The position numbers and the translations under genes are program-made. This document shows, one piece after another, positions 32,401 to 43,799 of a stretch of 64,000 nucleotides of DNA. The stretch spans positions 1,086,225 through 1,150,224 of the forward strand of contig FJUW01000004.1 in assembly GCA_900074885.1 (NCBI GenBank), written 5' to 3'. The notes beneath the pieces are model-generated. The model was not told the origin of the DNA. It saw nothing but the letters and a program-made list of their open reading frames with translations, and made no database searches. Within the stretch, counting starts at the first letter, position 1. Every line of letters begins with the position of its first letter. Source of the DNA: Rhynchosporium graminicola (Eukaryota > Ascomycota > Leotiomycetes > Helotiales > Ploettnerulaceae).

Positions 32401-33184
32401 ATTACCTGCATACTACTCTCACATCGTGGGACTGTTCGACAAGGAAAAAAACTACTCCTATGTCATAGACTTCGCCAGTCTTTCTCTACAATTCATCAAA
32501 CCCGACTTAGACGACCCTCATTTGCCCAGCCTTCGCACCGAAATGCATAGCCGTCTCTTCAACGCCGCCATCCAAACAGCCCGCTACGAAATCGCCCACT
32601 CAACACTAACTCTGTTCACCGACACGGTCCTCCAACACTCCTCTCTCCGTACCCTCGTCAACAAGATGTGCGAAACACCCTACGCCTCCCAACTCGTCGA
32701 CCTTCCTTTTATCAGCCTACAAGATACAGTAGACTCCATCCTCCTTCAGAAATGTCAAAGCATAGTCGACGTCAACGCCGGAATTCCCTACCATAACATC
32801 CTCTACGCATGGCGCATCAAACACAGCGATTTCCGCGGCGCAGCAGCCATCTCTCTCGAACGTCTACAGAAGCTCCAGAGTTCTGGAGAGGGCGATAAGA
32901 TGATTGGTGATGATGGTCTTGAGACGCCTGTTACGAGACAATATGTTTCGCTGATCAATGTGCTAAGTTGTGTTAATCCTAAGCAAGCGTGGATTCTCTC
33001 TGAAGAATCGCACCAGAAATCGAATGGTGCTAGTGTAGCGGGCAAGACCGCGCCGCCTAAGAGGAAAGTTGTTACGCTAGAGGATGTGAGGAAGGCGTAT
33101 CAAGCGGAGCTGGATCGGATTGCGGCGATTGAGAATAATCAGTTTGCGTTTGGGGTGGATGGAGACGAAATGGATGTTTTATAA
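29491..33184 (+). CDS. NUP120: Nucleoporin Nup120/Nup160, Y-complex scaffold
   Basis: Three exons: 29491-30142, 30192-32267 and 32319-33184, 1197 residues. The N-terminal third is the Nup160-type beta-propeller (e.g. LHVRSMRIFNN..., QYAFTVCLDHRIRVWNLSTGKLAFTKDM). The rest is an alpha-helical solenoid (e.g. ETEKRLLNAGLPAYYSHIVGLFDKEKNYSYVIDFASLSLQF). Nup120/160 is part of the Y-shaped Nup84/Nup107 complex that builds the outer rings of the nuclear pore. The second intron (51 bp; donor GTACGT, acceptor AATAG) is stop-free and in frame. Removing it gives AAFGM-AYPDQKK, which fits the family better than reading through. The call is firm for the family and moderate for the last intron. Confidence 0.92.
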
Positions 33185-33595
33185 TGAGTGCCGGAAGTTC
33201 CTGGTGATATGGCCGTGGACATGGATGAGAAGCGTGGAATAGAGCAACAAAACGGCAAGATTGCGGCGGCAGGCGTATTCTGGAGTCGGGATTATTCCCT
33301 GCAAGCTATTGTGTAAAATTAGATAGGAGAGATACCTCGAGGTTCGCGTTTGCATATTGGAAGTAGATGTGAAACCATGGAGCTAGCTTTGACTCTTGAG
33401 TGAGAGAAGGTATAACGTGAGTTCACCAAGATACTGCTCTTTGTTGCTTTTAGTCCACAATACCGGTCTTATTCGTTGCGTATTAACCTCCTTGCTAGCC
33501 AAGGAGGCTACATGTCTATGTTACAATTGTCAATGGGTAATTACCATTTCTTTCCATTAGTCTTGGCCTTTCCTCTCATCACTCTCAAACATCTG
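33185..33595. other. Convergent 3' spacer
   Basis: Lies between Nup120 (+) and Vps26 (-). It probably holds both 3' UTRs. A stop-free frame at 33476-33736 overlaps the Vps26 3' exon in antisense. Confidence 0.4.
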
Positions 33596-34872
33596 CTACG
33601 CCTGTGGGATCGGTGTTCTCTCTGGGGGTGGAGCGCCTGTGATTGCGGTCTGCTGTGTGACATATTAGCACTTGTTCTACGGCGTCTTGAAGGTTCGCTA
33701 CTAAGAATCACGATTGAGGTTGGAATGCTTACTTGACCGGCTCCTGCGGCGATTTCGGGTGCTTGACGATAGAGAACGATTTCGGATTGCTTGAAATAAC
33801 GTCGTGCATCTGTTCAATGTTAGCATGAGACATTAGCAAAAGTTGTCAGGTCGAAATTATACATACCTTCATCGATAAGAACCAGACTGAGGTAGTATCT
33901 AGTGGAATATTTCTTGTTGACTTCGCGGAAAGTTGGGGTTAAGTCGAAACCACCCAGGAATAACCGGATAGGTATCGTTTCACCTCTGGAGGGAGAGCCA
34001 TCCATTATCTACAGATCATAAATTAGGCTCTTAATTTGAAAGTTCGTTCCATGTGGTTGGGGTTCAACGTACCTCAAATCTTACCAACGTCTCACTCTCA
34101 TTATACTGATTAGGCGCGGCACCAGTGGTTTCCCTCCTGATAATCGACAACTCCATATGCTTGATCTTCAATCTAACCAGCAAGAAGTAAATCCGACCAA
34201 CTATGACATCTTTAAGATGATATTTCGATTTCGAGTACTCAAATTCGATGTGTAGACAGTCCTCAATTCCGACATCCATCTTAATCGAGCTATTCATCTC
34301 GGGCGGTATCCGGTACGAGTATACCCAGATATCCTTCTCACGGATCACATCCGCCATACGCCGCGAGACTGTTACTCGCACGAAATACCGGAGTCGTACA
34401 TTGATGCCGCTGTAGGATTCGTATTGCTTCTCAATGTTCTTGAAGTTGAAATCGAAAGCTTGGGGATGTTGTAAGTCGCCTGGTGCGGCTAATTCTTGTC
34501 CTAGAGATAGAAATTCGTAGTGGTTTCCTCGATCAAAGAACATTTCTATAATGCCATTAGCCAACCATTCGGATATTTTAAGCTATCTCCAAGACAGAAG
34601 CCAAACAGGCGCCTATTTCCAGGCTCCCCCGCCTATGCTCTCATTGTTGACTTACCAATTGTGCCAATAAACTGCACCTTGATGCCTGTATGCTCTAACC
34701 TCTTCCCATCCTTCGGCCTCACAGTCACAGCGCCCTTGACCGACTCTCCGTCTTTGTATAGCGGCGCCTTCTCCCTCCTGCCCTTCTCCGTCTTCATGTC
34801 TACCATCTGCCTATCGTCTCCATCTTCAAGTACAATATCGATATCCACCGGGGTCGAGAAGAAGTACGACAT
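33596..34872 (-). CDS. VPS26: Vps26, retromer subunit
   Basis: Five exons: 34872-34656, 34545-34073, 34008-33867, 33809-33733 and 33652-33596. They give 321 residues. The start MSYFFSTPVDIDI, the block FFDRGNHYEFLSLGQELAAPGDL, and RLFLGGFDLTPTFREVNKKYSTRYYLSLVLIDEDARRYFKQSEIVLYR are hallmark Vps26 segments of the two arrestin-like lobes. Vps26 joins Vps35 and Vps29 in the retromer core, which recycles cargo receptors from endosomes to the Golgi or plasma membrane. The C-terminus after ...YRQAP is short (EIAAGAGQQTAITGAPPPERTPIPQA). All intron phases agree. Its start is 370 bp from the divergent Lsm8 start. Confidence 0.95.
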
Positions 34873-35242
34873 ATTAGGCGCAATAACAGCTTGATTCTGC
34901 CTCTGATGCCCTTTCGAGAGGTATACTAAGAGTCGCGCGAATTGACTTGTGGTTCGAATTGCTGTTCGAATTGCTCGAAGGGTGGACTGGGGAGCTTCGA
35001 GTTGGGCTGCGCAGCGGGAGCTGTCGTCTGGAAGCGAACAAGGACGAGGCTTCAGCCTCTCTGTCCGCACGGACTTTTACACTGTGGATTTTGTAAAGCT
35101 TCACTTATCCGCATCATCTTCACCCCGCATCATCACAACTACAATATTCCCCGAATCTAGCACCTCGTCCAATCTGTAACAAGACGTCTCATCTTCGCGC
35201 CGCCCAGCCGGCAGCGAGTCGCCTGTCCGCGCATCCACAATC
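34873..35242. promoter_or_regulatory. Shared divergent promoter of Vps26 and Lsm8
   Basis: The 370 bp between the two ATGs contain a tandem GTTCGAATTGCT repeat (about 34952-34975, two copies) next to TCGAAGG. No coding exon is supported. Confidence 0.5.
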
Positions 35243-35735
35243 ATGTCTCTCCAGCACTATGTAAACAGTGAGTTTCTCCCCCTCCATCTACTTCCTTTCA
35301 ACCCTCTCGAGCTTGCTAGCTCTATCAGTGTATCGTCATAGCTTACAGCGGAAGTTCTGACAGCTGGATAGAGAAGGTATTAGTCTTGACTAGTGATTCG
35401 AGAACACTTGTCGGCACTTTGCTTTCTTGCGATCAGATGACGAACTTGGTAAGTTTACTTTTCCATTGCACCCTTTGGCCATATGTTACAATATGGCACG
35501 CTCTTTCTCCATCATAGCATCTAACAAGAGTGTTTCACAGGTACTTTCGCAAACGATCGAACGTATCATCCGCCCACCAGTTGACCCCGAACCCTCGAGC
35601 GAAGTCCCACATGGCCTGTACCTTGTTCGTGGAGACAATGTCGTGGTAGTTGGATTGGTAGATGAGGAATTGGATGATAGTATCGATTGGCTACAGGTGA
35701 GAGGCGCGGTGGTGGGCGGTGTGAAGCATTCGTAA
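35243..35735 (+). CDS. LSM8: Lsm8, U6 snRNA-associated Sm-like protein
   Basis: Three exons (35243-35267, 35372-35448, 35541-35735) give 98 residues. The N-terminus MSLQHYVNKK and the Sm1 motif (VLVLTSDSRTLVGTLLSCDQMTNLVL) are followed by an ERIIRPPVDPEPSSEVPHG linker and Sm2 (LYLVRGDNVVVVG). All are typical of Lsm8, the subunit that makes the nuclear Lsm2-8 ring specific for the U6 snRNA 3' end in splicing. The first exon is only 25 bp. Its A joins AG at 35372, giving an AAG Lys codon. The end (DSIDWLQVRGAVVGGVKHS) matches other fungal Lsm8. Confidence 0.95.
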
Positions 35736-36396
35736 GGGACGGATCGTGGGTTGGTTGACTGGATGGTGGGAAGAAATGCCTCTTTTGTGAAAAGGAGAGC
35801 ATGCCGGAAGAGATTTTGGAGGCACTTTGCGACATGATTGAGCAAATCAAGGAGAGGTCTCAGAAATGATAGATACAGGATCGACGAATCGATGAATAGG
35901 TATCGTTGCATACTCGGCGTTAAGGGCGAAAATGGGCTTTCAAAGAATATGAAAAACTTATGGACTTAGACAAAATTTCACTAGAGTTCGGGTTGTGAGT
36001 GTGAATGTAATTCCAAGTTAAGCTTTATTCTCATGACAATTGCACGATTATTAGTGTATCTGCCCTACTTTTAGTATCAGACTAGGGGAAATCAGCAGGT
36101 GGGCAAGGTCACAAGCATAGATCTTCTAAATCAAAACGTAGTTCATTTTAACATGTCACTAACTCTATTTCGTAGGTACCTGCTTTCAATTCAAGAAGTG
36201 GTGAAGGTAGCACCTTTTCTGTTCATCATGGTCTATATGTCAAGAGGCTTCATTGCTTTTGATGTCATGTTTGATAAATAGTCTAGCATCTCTCGTAATA
36301 CTGGCCTGAGAGGCTAGTCAACGCATAATGCATGCTCTGTGTTCCACACGTCGCAGAGCAGAATAGATTTAGAGACAAAACCCGTCGTAAACCTCT
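35736..36396. other. Convergent 3' spacer
   Basis: Lies between Lsm8 (+) and the nucleoside hydrolase (-). No gene or array seen. Confidence 0.4.
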
Positions 36397-38045
36397 CTAA
36401 CCGAAGATACGCTCCAGTAGATAAGGACCGAAGGCGTCTTCTCCTGGGGAAGACACAATCCTGTTAATCCTGTTCCCCTTGTTGGCATGAAGCCAGCTGT
36501 GACTATCACCAGGAGCATCCTCTTCGATCTCCGCTTCAGGGTGAGCCACAGTCAATTGCTCCATAGGATTGGTAATATCCACAGCTCCAGGGCTTGCAAT
36601 TTGCGCATCTGGAGCTCCGGCCTTCTTTCTGTTCCGGCGATCGATGACATGCATGCCTCGTGTCCATTGTCCCGAGACTTCTACACGAATATCCTCAGGG
36701 GCCTTGGGCGCCAACATCCATGAGGGTGCGGACCGAGTTAGCATGTACCAGATACATAAAGGATCGTGTAGTTCGAGACCAGGATCGGCTTGCTTTCTTG
36801 TAAGTGACTCGATCTTCTCGAGTGTTTTGAGTACAAAAGCTGCTGTCCACTCGGCGAGAGGACTACCTGCTTGAATCAAGGGTTGAAGCTTATCTACGAC
36901 AAGCGAGCGGTGAAGTGCGTGAGGAGTAGTTACGTCAAGTGGAAACAGTGTGAGATTAAGAAGTTTTGACAGCTTCTTTGGGTAAGGGGGAAGTGGCTCT
37001 AAATCCTTCGGTGCGGGAGGCATGGTGGATGCAGGGTTTGGTGAAGTGAGAGCAAATACACGGGCACTTGCAACAGCATCGGCGTAGGTGTTGAATTCGG
37101 CAACAGGAGTGATGTTACCTGAAACATCAATCGCTCCTCCCATCACAACGACTTCTTTGACCCTCAGGAAGGTCTCGGTGTCTTCGGCGGCGGCCAAGGC
37201 CAGATTGGTGAGAGGACCAACGGCGACAATAGTGATTGTGTCTGCTGGGTTCTCTTTGAGAAGTCGAAGAATCTCTTTATGTGCTGGAACTTGAGATGCT
37301 TTGAAAGAGGCTGATGGGGAAGCAAGCTCTACTGCTGCTGCGGTGTCTTTAGCTGTAGCACCAGCTTGGGGAGGCTGGAATAAAGTCTTCCAGGTATCAG
37401 CTGGAGATAGATGAGGATGCTATGTTTCTGTTAGTTTGATTTCGGTGTAGTTCAGGAAGAGAAACAAACCGAGTGGGAAACTCCTGCCAGCCCGTCAACA
37501 CCATCTACAGCATGTCAGCACTCTCTTTCTTTCTTTGGCGGGTTGAATGATGAAATAAAAGTCGGAAACAGCTCCGAATACTCCCAACGATTGAGCCTCA
37601 AGAACCACGAGATAAGAGATCTAAGCACTGACGGAAGTAATCAGCCATCAAGATGGTCTCTTCTAAAGGATGCTCAGGTCCGATTGCCACAATAGGCTTC
37701 GAAGCTGACATAGCTTCAAACCCTGCAAGTTGGCCGCGAGCTCTTCGCCATTCCTTCTCTTTCTCGATGACATGAAAGAGGGCAACGACATTTCGAAGAC
37801 AGCTGCATCGAATTTAGTTGCCAGATTCTATGAAACAAAGAGGAAACATACCTCTCGACCTCCACGTTGCCGTAAGTGACTGAGAGTAAGAGAATATCGA
37901 GCTCCTCTGGCTTTGCAGCTAATGCCAAGAGAATGGCTAAGACATCATCGACACCTGGACAACATTAGCAAGAGCCAGATGTGTAAAATGTGTAATAAGA
38001 CAAACCAGGATCAGTGTCAATAATGATACGGTTGAGAGGTGCCAT
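36397..38045 (-). CDS. Inosine-uridine preferring nucleoside hydrolase
   Basis: Five exons: 38045-38006, 37954-37852, 37802-37633, 37504-37470 and 37419-36397. They give 456 residues. The N-terminus has IIIDTDPGVDDVLA, the DxDPGxDD calcium-binding signature of nucleoside hydrolases. Further marks are HGVDGLAG, TIVAVGPLTNLALA, VVVMGGAIDVSGN, PVAEFNTYADAVASARV and LHDPLCIWYML, with the catalytic-site His-Asp pair. The enzyme cleaves the N-glycosidic bond of nucleosides to base and ribose for salvage. The protein is longer than yeast Urh1 (about 340 residues), with an extra loop and a C-terminal extension (GQWTRGMHVIDRRNRKK... to ERIFG). No signal peptide, so probably cytosolic. Confidence 0.93.
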
Positions 38046-39252
38046 TTTGTCAAACACCGAAGCGCGTAAGGCTTTAAAGATAATTTTTAAAGCAGAGGCA
38101 ATGTGAAGCGGGTGGCGGGTAACGCTTTCTTGGTTATTTCAAAATTCGTATGGTGATGCAAAGAAGGTAAGGAAACACTTGGTTCGAAAACGAAGGCACA
38201 AGTAAGTTTCTTGGAGCCAGCAAGTAAAAATGATCTTTACTTATTACTTAGTACTCCGTGAAGACGTTGGCAATATGCTTGTTTTATTGTTGGTAATTGG
38301 TTTGTGCTTGTGCTTGTGCTTGGGCCTGTGCTTGTATTCACTCATTCACTTCTCGTTTCCTGTATCCGTCCGTAATCGATTAGGCAGGTAGGTATGCCGG
38401 AGGAAGTCGGCGTGATGCTAATCGTCGGCCAGAGTGGCCAAGCTGAATTCCAATTGGCTGATAAGGAGAGTGGTCCGGAGTCCGGTACCACTATGATCCG
38501 ACTTGGCCCACTCACACTTGGCAGGTGGACGGGACGGGGATGGCGGCGGCCTCGAACTCACCTCTTCTCTTGTTGGATCTTCTTCATCTTCGAGACCAGG
38601 TTTCACTAAATATTTCACTAAATAAAAATAAAACAAAAATCAATTCGAGGCGTCAATTCTTCTTTCTACAGTCCAGTCTGTAGCATATATACCACGCCAC
38701 ACCACACCTCCTACAAGCTGTTAACAACCTCACCTCCTTATTCTCAATTCTCTTAAGCCATCCATCCCTTGCTGAGAACTCCCTTCTCTGGCCTTCTGTA
38801 CCTACCTAGGTAGGTACTCTACGCGTTCTTGGTGGAACCTTGGCTGCCGTGTCCAATCCCTGCTAACGACCACACTGCCGCACGTGTATCATCCATCCCC
38901 TGGACAGACATCCAGACAACCTGTCCTGACCTGACCTGACTTGACCTGATCAGACCAGACCAGACCAGACCATTTCGAACACGTCTTGACTCCGCTTCGA
39001 GAACTCATCTCTGCCTACACGTTCCTTTGCCTCTTTGGCTTTATTGTCTCTGCATTTGCTCCTCAAAGAATCTCGAGCTCGTCAGCGACAGCTGTCCCTT
39101 TCGTCAATATTAGGTATCTATCCTAACACCGCTCAAGTTTCGAATAACCGATCTCTGCTGTCACTCCGATCTAACTTTGGACGCCAATCAACTTCCTTCA
39201 CAATCGACTTTGCTGACGGACTATCGTCTAAACTCGAATTCCTTTTGGCATC
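38046..39252. promoter_or_regulatory. Divergent promoter region with simple repeats and a 20-bp palindrome
   Basis: It contains TTGTGC repeats (about 38302-38336), CTGAC/CAGAC pentamer runs (about 38925-38971) and a perfect palindrome at 38798-38817. ACGCGT is at about 38821. Short open frames at 38394-38636 run antisense to each other and have no family. Confidence 0.5.
38798..38817. repeat. Perfect 20-bp palindrome, half-site GTACCTACCT
   Basis: GTACCTACCT is followed at once by its exact reverse complement AGGTAGGTAC, with no spacer. It lies about 435 bp before the start of the next plus-strand gene and could be a dimeric factor site. Confidence 0.9.
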
Positions 39253-40551
39253 ATGCCTACCACCACGACAATCGCTGGCTGGGCCGCCATTCTGGCTGTT
39301 GGAGGAGCATACTACTGGGTCAATGGCCAGCGAAAGCAGAAGAACCTTCGAAGCATCAACCACAAGCAAGCAAACAAGAATAGTGAGCCTCGCAAAGAAT
39401 CCAAGGCTAAAAAGTCAAAGAAGGAGAGCGGCTTAAGCAGTGGTGATCAAGATGTCAAGCCAACCCAGAAGAAGGCCAAGCAAGTAGCAAAGCCAGTTAT
39501 TGAGGAGACCGTCGTTGGTACTTCATCTTCGAAGACTGCCGATAAGGATGAGAAGAATGCCGATCTGGAGTTTGCTCGTCAGCTTTCGAATGCCAAAAAC
39601 GGCGTAGTTGACGCACCAAAATCCCAATCTTCCTCTCGTCAAAAGTCCGTCAAGCAGACCCGAGCCCAGGAGAAGCCAGTCGTTGAAGCTTCCGATAACG
39701 GCACTGCATCATCCACCACTGGAGCCGATGCCGATGATGACCAATCTCCTGCCGCTTCCCCTGAGCTGTCCGCGACCACGGCTACCAATGGCGATGTCTC
39801 CGATATGCTAGAAAAGTCAGCCGCGGGCCCCTCTGTTCTACGCGTCACCGCACCTACCAACCCCACCCCAGCAAAGAAGGTCAAGCAGCAGAGCTTCGAA
39901 GTACAAGAAACCAAAAAGCAAAAGCAAAACCGCAAGAAGGCTGAGGAAGCAAAGGCTATTCGAGAAGCTGAGGAGAAAGATCGTAAGGTCAAGCTTGAAG
40001 CCCATCGACGTAGCGTTAGAGAGGCCGAGGGACGAGCTGCAAAGGACGGCTCTGCTTTCATGGCTTCCCAAGCTCCATCGTCGTCTGCATGGACCGCAGC
40101 TCCCGCAGTTCAAGCCACAAACGATACCACTATACCCGCCAGCAAGAAGCTTGAGCTTCTTGATACCTACGAGCCATCCAACGGACACGTCGACACGAAG
40201 CCCGTCGAGCAAATCAAATCCGAGAGCAAGCTGGCCCAAGAGCTTGCCTTCATTCCAGAGGACGAGCAGTTGAGACTTGCGAAGGAGGAGTCAAACAACT
40301 GGGAGCAGGTGAAGGCCAAGTACCCACGAAAGAAGAAGGCTGAGAACCAGGGTTTGAAGGAGAACAAGGCCCCCAAGGATGAGAAGACCAGCAGCTCCAA
40401 CGACGACTCGAACGACTTCGGCGTTCCTCCAGTCATTGCTCCTACCGGACCCGGCAAGAAGTGGCAGATGACCACGGTTCATGTTGAGCCCAATGGAAAG
40501 ATCGTGGAGCGCGAAGAGGAGGTTCAAGACTCTGAGTGGGAGGTGGCGTAA
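39253..40551 (+). CDS. Signal-anchored, Lys/Glu-rich coiled-coil protein of unknown function
   Basis: Single exon, 432 residues. A hydrophobic segment (residues 7-22, IAGWAAILAVGGAYYWV) is followed directly by basic residues (QRKQKNLR), the pattern of an N-terminal membrane anchor with a cytosolic body. The body is very Lys/Glu/Ser/Ala-rich, with a predicted coiled coil near 215-265 (ETKKQKQNRKKAEEAKAIREAEEK...). The C-terminus (GPGKKWQMTTVHVEPNGKIVEREEEVQDSEWEVA) looks conserved. The layout recalls ER-bound ribosome- or RNA-binding proteins, but that is only a resemblance. I know the family only as a fungal hypothetical protein. Confidence 0.75.
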   Translation: MPTTTTIAGWAAILAVGGAYYWVNGQRKQKNLRSINHKQANKNSEPRKESKAKKSKKESGLSSGDQDVKPTQKKAKQVAKPVIEETVVGTSSSKTADKDEKNADLEFARQLSNAKNGVVDAPKSQSSSRQKSVKQTRAQEKPVVEASDNGTASSTTGADADDDQSPAASPELSATTATNGDVSDMLEKSAAGPSVLRVTAPTNPTPAKKVKQQSFEVQETKKQKQNRKKAEEAKAIREAEEKDRKVKLEAHRRSVREAEGRAAKDGSAFMASQAPSSSAWTAAPAVQATNDTTIPASKKLELLDTYEPSNGHVDTKPVEQIKSESKLAQELAFIPEDEQLRLAKEESNNWEQVKAKYPRKKKAENQGLKENKAPKDEKTSSSNDDSNDFGVPPVIAPTGPGKKWQMTTVHVEPNGKIVEREEEVQDSEWEVA

Positions 40552-42482
40552 TGTGTCTATGATATCAGGTTGAGCTGAGAATGGTTTGGACTGGAGCTCG
40601 TCTGCTTGCGTCCTATTGCCTGGACAATTCAGCACTTCACCCTCTCGAGATCGTCCAGCACTGCTTTCGTTGATACGTCGTTGATACGATTTCCCGCACG
40701 ATTTCTCAGCGACACATTCTGGTCCTTATTGTTGGCTCACTTCCGCAGCGCAGCATTTTCTTTCACTTGTACAATGGACGCCAATCACGTCGTTTCCGCA
40801 TAGCCGAATGGACGGCATGCCTTCTGCATAATGGCAATTTGGGGTTGACGGGTTTGCATAAGCCAGCTGCACTGTATTACATTGCCTCTTCACGGCAAGG
40901 CGTTTGTGGCCCGTTCACGTTCTCGTATCCTGCTCTTTGAGGACTTCCCAGAAATGGCCGAGATCTGCTGCCAGGCATTTCATTCTCATCACAGATGGAT
41001 TTTTCTAGGCAAGACTTTGTACATCTGGACTGCTCCTGCTACTCTAGTGGCCATCATGCCGAGTGAGCATCAAATAAAAATATACTACTGATCCCTCTGA
41101 CTCCTCTGACTCCTCTGCGTGTGACGTCCACAGGCGGCGAGAAGTTGCTCGCGCTGGTGGAGACAGTGAAATGTTATGGCTGGCTGGCTGGCTGGCCGGA
41201 CCCTACATGCCAAGCAAGTACCCCGGCCCTAATAAAGTCAAGGACTGCCATCGGATCCATTCTTCAGAGATCAATCAGCATGGAGGAGATATCTACCATC
41301 TTGCTCACTTGAACATCATACCCAGGTAAAGCAGCCAGCCAGACAGCCATGTCAAAAGATTGCTGTGTGTTCCCCTGAATTTCTGATAGACATAATACAT
41401 TTGTACGAGGTCTGGCACAAATCCGTGTCCATCCAAGTACTTAATATCCTCGTTGATTAAATCCCCCGCACCCGCACCCGCATTCGATAGGCTAAATGGG
41501 GCAAGTCTGGCCTACCTAAAGAGGCAGCTGCAGGGTTGGCACTTATCCAAGTCTCGCATTTGTAGTCTTTGGCACGGGATGGCAATAGAAGTCATATGGT
41601 TGTTGAATAACCTCTTCATGCAAGTCAAGTACCTACCTATATATCCGATTAGAAGACTTCGCTGCAAATGTCATGTTGCGTAGCAGATCGCTGCGTTGAG
41701 TTGATCATTTACTCCACGACAGCGGGCCGGTAAGCTTTCAGGTTGGACCCTTGTTCCATTAGTGTGTTCCCAGTTGCTCTGAAATACCCACGTTTATAAT
41801 TCCAGCGCTCAGGAGGTGACAAGTAACAGCATGCATACCCGCTCTTCAGCTCAGCGACGGTAGCATCATTTCGACCTCCCACTATTTCAGGATTCCGGGA
41901 TTCCAGTATTCATAGGTTCTACGCCATCTCTATCCAGTTTTTCAGGTCAACATTCCTTTCCATACTCAATCTCGGCTCTTACGGACGACCCTGATCAGTT
42001 CCCGTTGGACAATCAATACTCCAAGCATCCAGACCGTAAACAAGGCAACTGAGCATTAATACCGATTCCCACATCCATCGAGCGCCTGCAACTACTCTCT
42101 CCTATTCACTATTTCCAGGATCTATTTGACAGAAAACTGATCGCGGAATTGCTGCTCTACACTAACGACTCAGTGCCTACGAGGCGTGGGGCATCGGTGA
42201 ACACAACCTGGAACCAACACTTCCACATACTCTCTCCACTTTTCCAAGCACTTGGATCGACAGTTGTTTACTTGGCTTTTTGGAAGCTCGAGCACAGGGG
42301 ATATCCGAGTACTTTCCTGGTCGAGGATCCCTATCGCGTCTCGAAACACCCGCATTCACCACATCTAAACCAAACCACCACGTCACAAAGCCCAGAAATA
42401 GATCCTAATGCATTTATAATCTCCAAGCGCCCCTCGAGCACACGACACTCACCCCAGCGCTTGATCTTTCCTCCCAGCCATC
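40552..42482. other. Intergenic, 1.9 kb, no gene seen
   Basis: Short frames (e.g. 40606-40803, 40882-41091, 42149-42535) have no family signal. A (GGCT)n run lies at about 41180-41200. The last 400 bp are C/T-rich and probably contain the 5' UTR of the next gene. Confidence 0.4.
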
Positions 42483-43799
42483 ATGTCGCTCGATGTCGCC
42501 ATACAATCGGTCGCATTCTATATCCTTTCCTGTAGCACTTGCGCCAAGATCAGCCATCGACGGAAAGCGAAGTTACAAGCGAAGAGGGAACGAGCTGAGA
42601 AACATGAAATGGAATCGGAACAGCCAGGCCTTTATCGGCATCCCTCGCCGTTCTCGACAAATCCGTATTGGACCGAGGAGATTATGCTAGGACCAGGCCC
42701 GCCGCCAAAGAAGGGTGGGAGCAAGAACGCAAGTCAGAGAGCTCTAAATACTGCAGGACAAGGAAGTAGTTATGCCGGTAGCACTGCAATGAGTTCGGAA
42801 ACTCCCAGCAGTCCAACAGCTGTGGAGGATTCGCGGGTCTCTGGAGAGGGCTGGAATAGGAAACGATACCAGCGTGAAGACGAGGAGCTATGGGGTCATG
42901 ACATTCCGGGACCGGGACAGCGGATTATGGATGCCATTGCGAAAGCTGGCTCGTCTGCTGGTCGGTTATTAGAAGGACGGCTAAGCAAAAGCGGTCAAAT
43001 ACGAGAAGAAGATAACCCAAGTCCATATTATTATGCGAGGAATCCGCCAGTCAATGACTTGCATCCTCCAGTAGTTAGTACAGCTCCTGCCAGTAGAGAC
43101 GAGACGAGATGGATGCTACAACCTCCACCACCGGCAAAGGTCATGGAAGGAAAGGAGCGGGTGAACAGAAACCGTGCGGGCAGTAATACGAGCAGTCGGA
43201 GGGGAAATGATGGACCACCACTCAGTCGGCAGTTGACGGATCGACTTGTCGATGCAAAGTTGCAACGAGGCGAATCGCCGTATGAAGAAGCAAGGACAGA
43301 GCCTGAACCAAATTCATCTCCATCAAAAGCAAAATTGTCGAGGAGAAGGAAGAATTCCTCTGTTGAATTATCAGATTCGTGCGACATTGTACTGAGGAGA
43401 AAGCAAAAGCCACAACCGATTTCGGTATCTACCTCAGGGAGAAGTTCAAAGGACATTGTAGAACATATCCCCATCCCTGTTCGTCCAACAACAGGATTGA
43501 GCAGTGAAACGGAAGAGATATCGCGCCCTGCTCTAGCGACAATTGTAAGCTCTTCCAATGAGGTACTTCAAGTCAAGCAGCAACATGACGTTCTTCCTTT
43601 CAGAGAACTATCAGCGCCTTCAGACAGCGCTATGAGTACCAGGTCTGCATCAACCACCCAACGACTCTCGCCGCAAGCAAATTCTATGCCAGTAACACTA
43701 CTGCATGTTCCGGCAAAACTCCCTGGATCAGCAACGTTCCAGTTTCCGCGGCCTGCCACTGTGGAAGATGAACCTGAAAATTTGGTTCCTGCAAATTAG
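42483..43799 (+). CDS. Conserved fungal protein of unknown function with an N-terminal hydrophobic segment
   Basis: Single exon, 438 residues. The start MSLDVAIQSVAFYILSCSTCAKISHRRKAKLQAKRE has a short hydrophobic stretch ending in Cys-x2-Cys, then basic residues. It may be a membrane or lipid anchor and is not a clear cleavable signal. The blocks QPGLYRHPSPFSTNPYWTEEI, WNRKRYQREDEELWG, AGSSAGRLLEGRLS, NPPVNDLHPPVVST and DETRWMLQPPP-AKVMEGKER look strongly constrained, and I recall them from other filamentous ascomycetes. The rest is Ser/Pro-rich and disordered. No catalytic motif is seen. The conserved Cys pair behind a hydrophobic stretch suggests palmitoylation (inference). Confidence 0.75.
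   Translation: MSLDVAIQSVAFYILSCSTCAKISHRRKAKLQAKRERAEKHEMESEQPGLYRHPSPFSTNPYWTEEIMLGPGPPPKKGGSKNASQRALNTAGQGSSYAGSTAMSSETPSSPTAVEDSRVSGEGWNRKRYQREDEELWGHDIPGPGQRIMDAIAKAGSSAGRLLEGRLSKSGQIREEDNPSPYYYARNPPVNDLHPPVVSTAPASRDETRWMLQPPPPAKVMEGKERVNRNRAGSNTSSRRGNDGPPLSRQLTDRLVDAKLQRGESPYEEARTEPEPNSSPSKAKLSRRRKNSSVELSDSCDIVLRRKQKPQPISVSTSGRSSKDIVEHIPIPVRPTTGLSSETEEISRPALATIVSSSNEVLQVKQQHDVLPFRELSAPSDSAMSTRSASTTQRLSPQANSMPVTLLHVPAKLPGSATFQFPRPATVEDEPENLVPAN

Noticed and set aside
34945..34985. GGTTCGAATT strings that resemble a tRNA B box
   Set aside because: There is no matching A box or cloverleaf; they are a short tandem repeat in the Vps26/Lsm8 promoter.
42149..42535. 128-codon frame overlapping the start of the gene at 42483
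   Set aside because: It overlaps the better-supported gene in another frame and looks like a 5' UTR translation.
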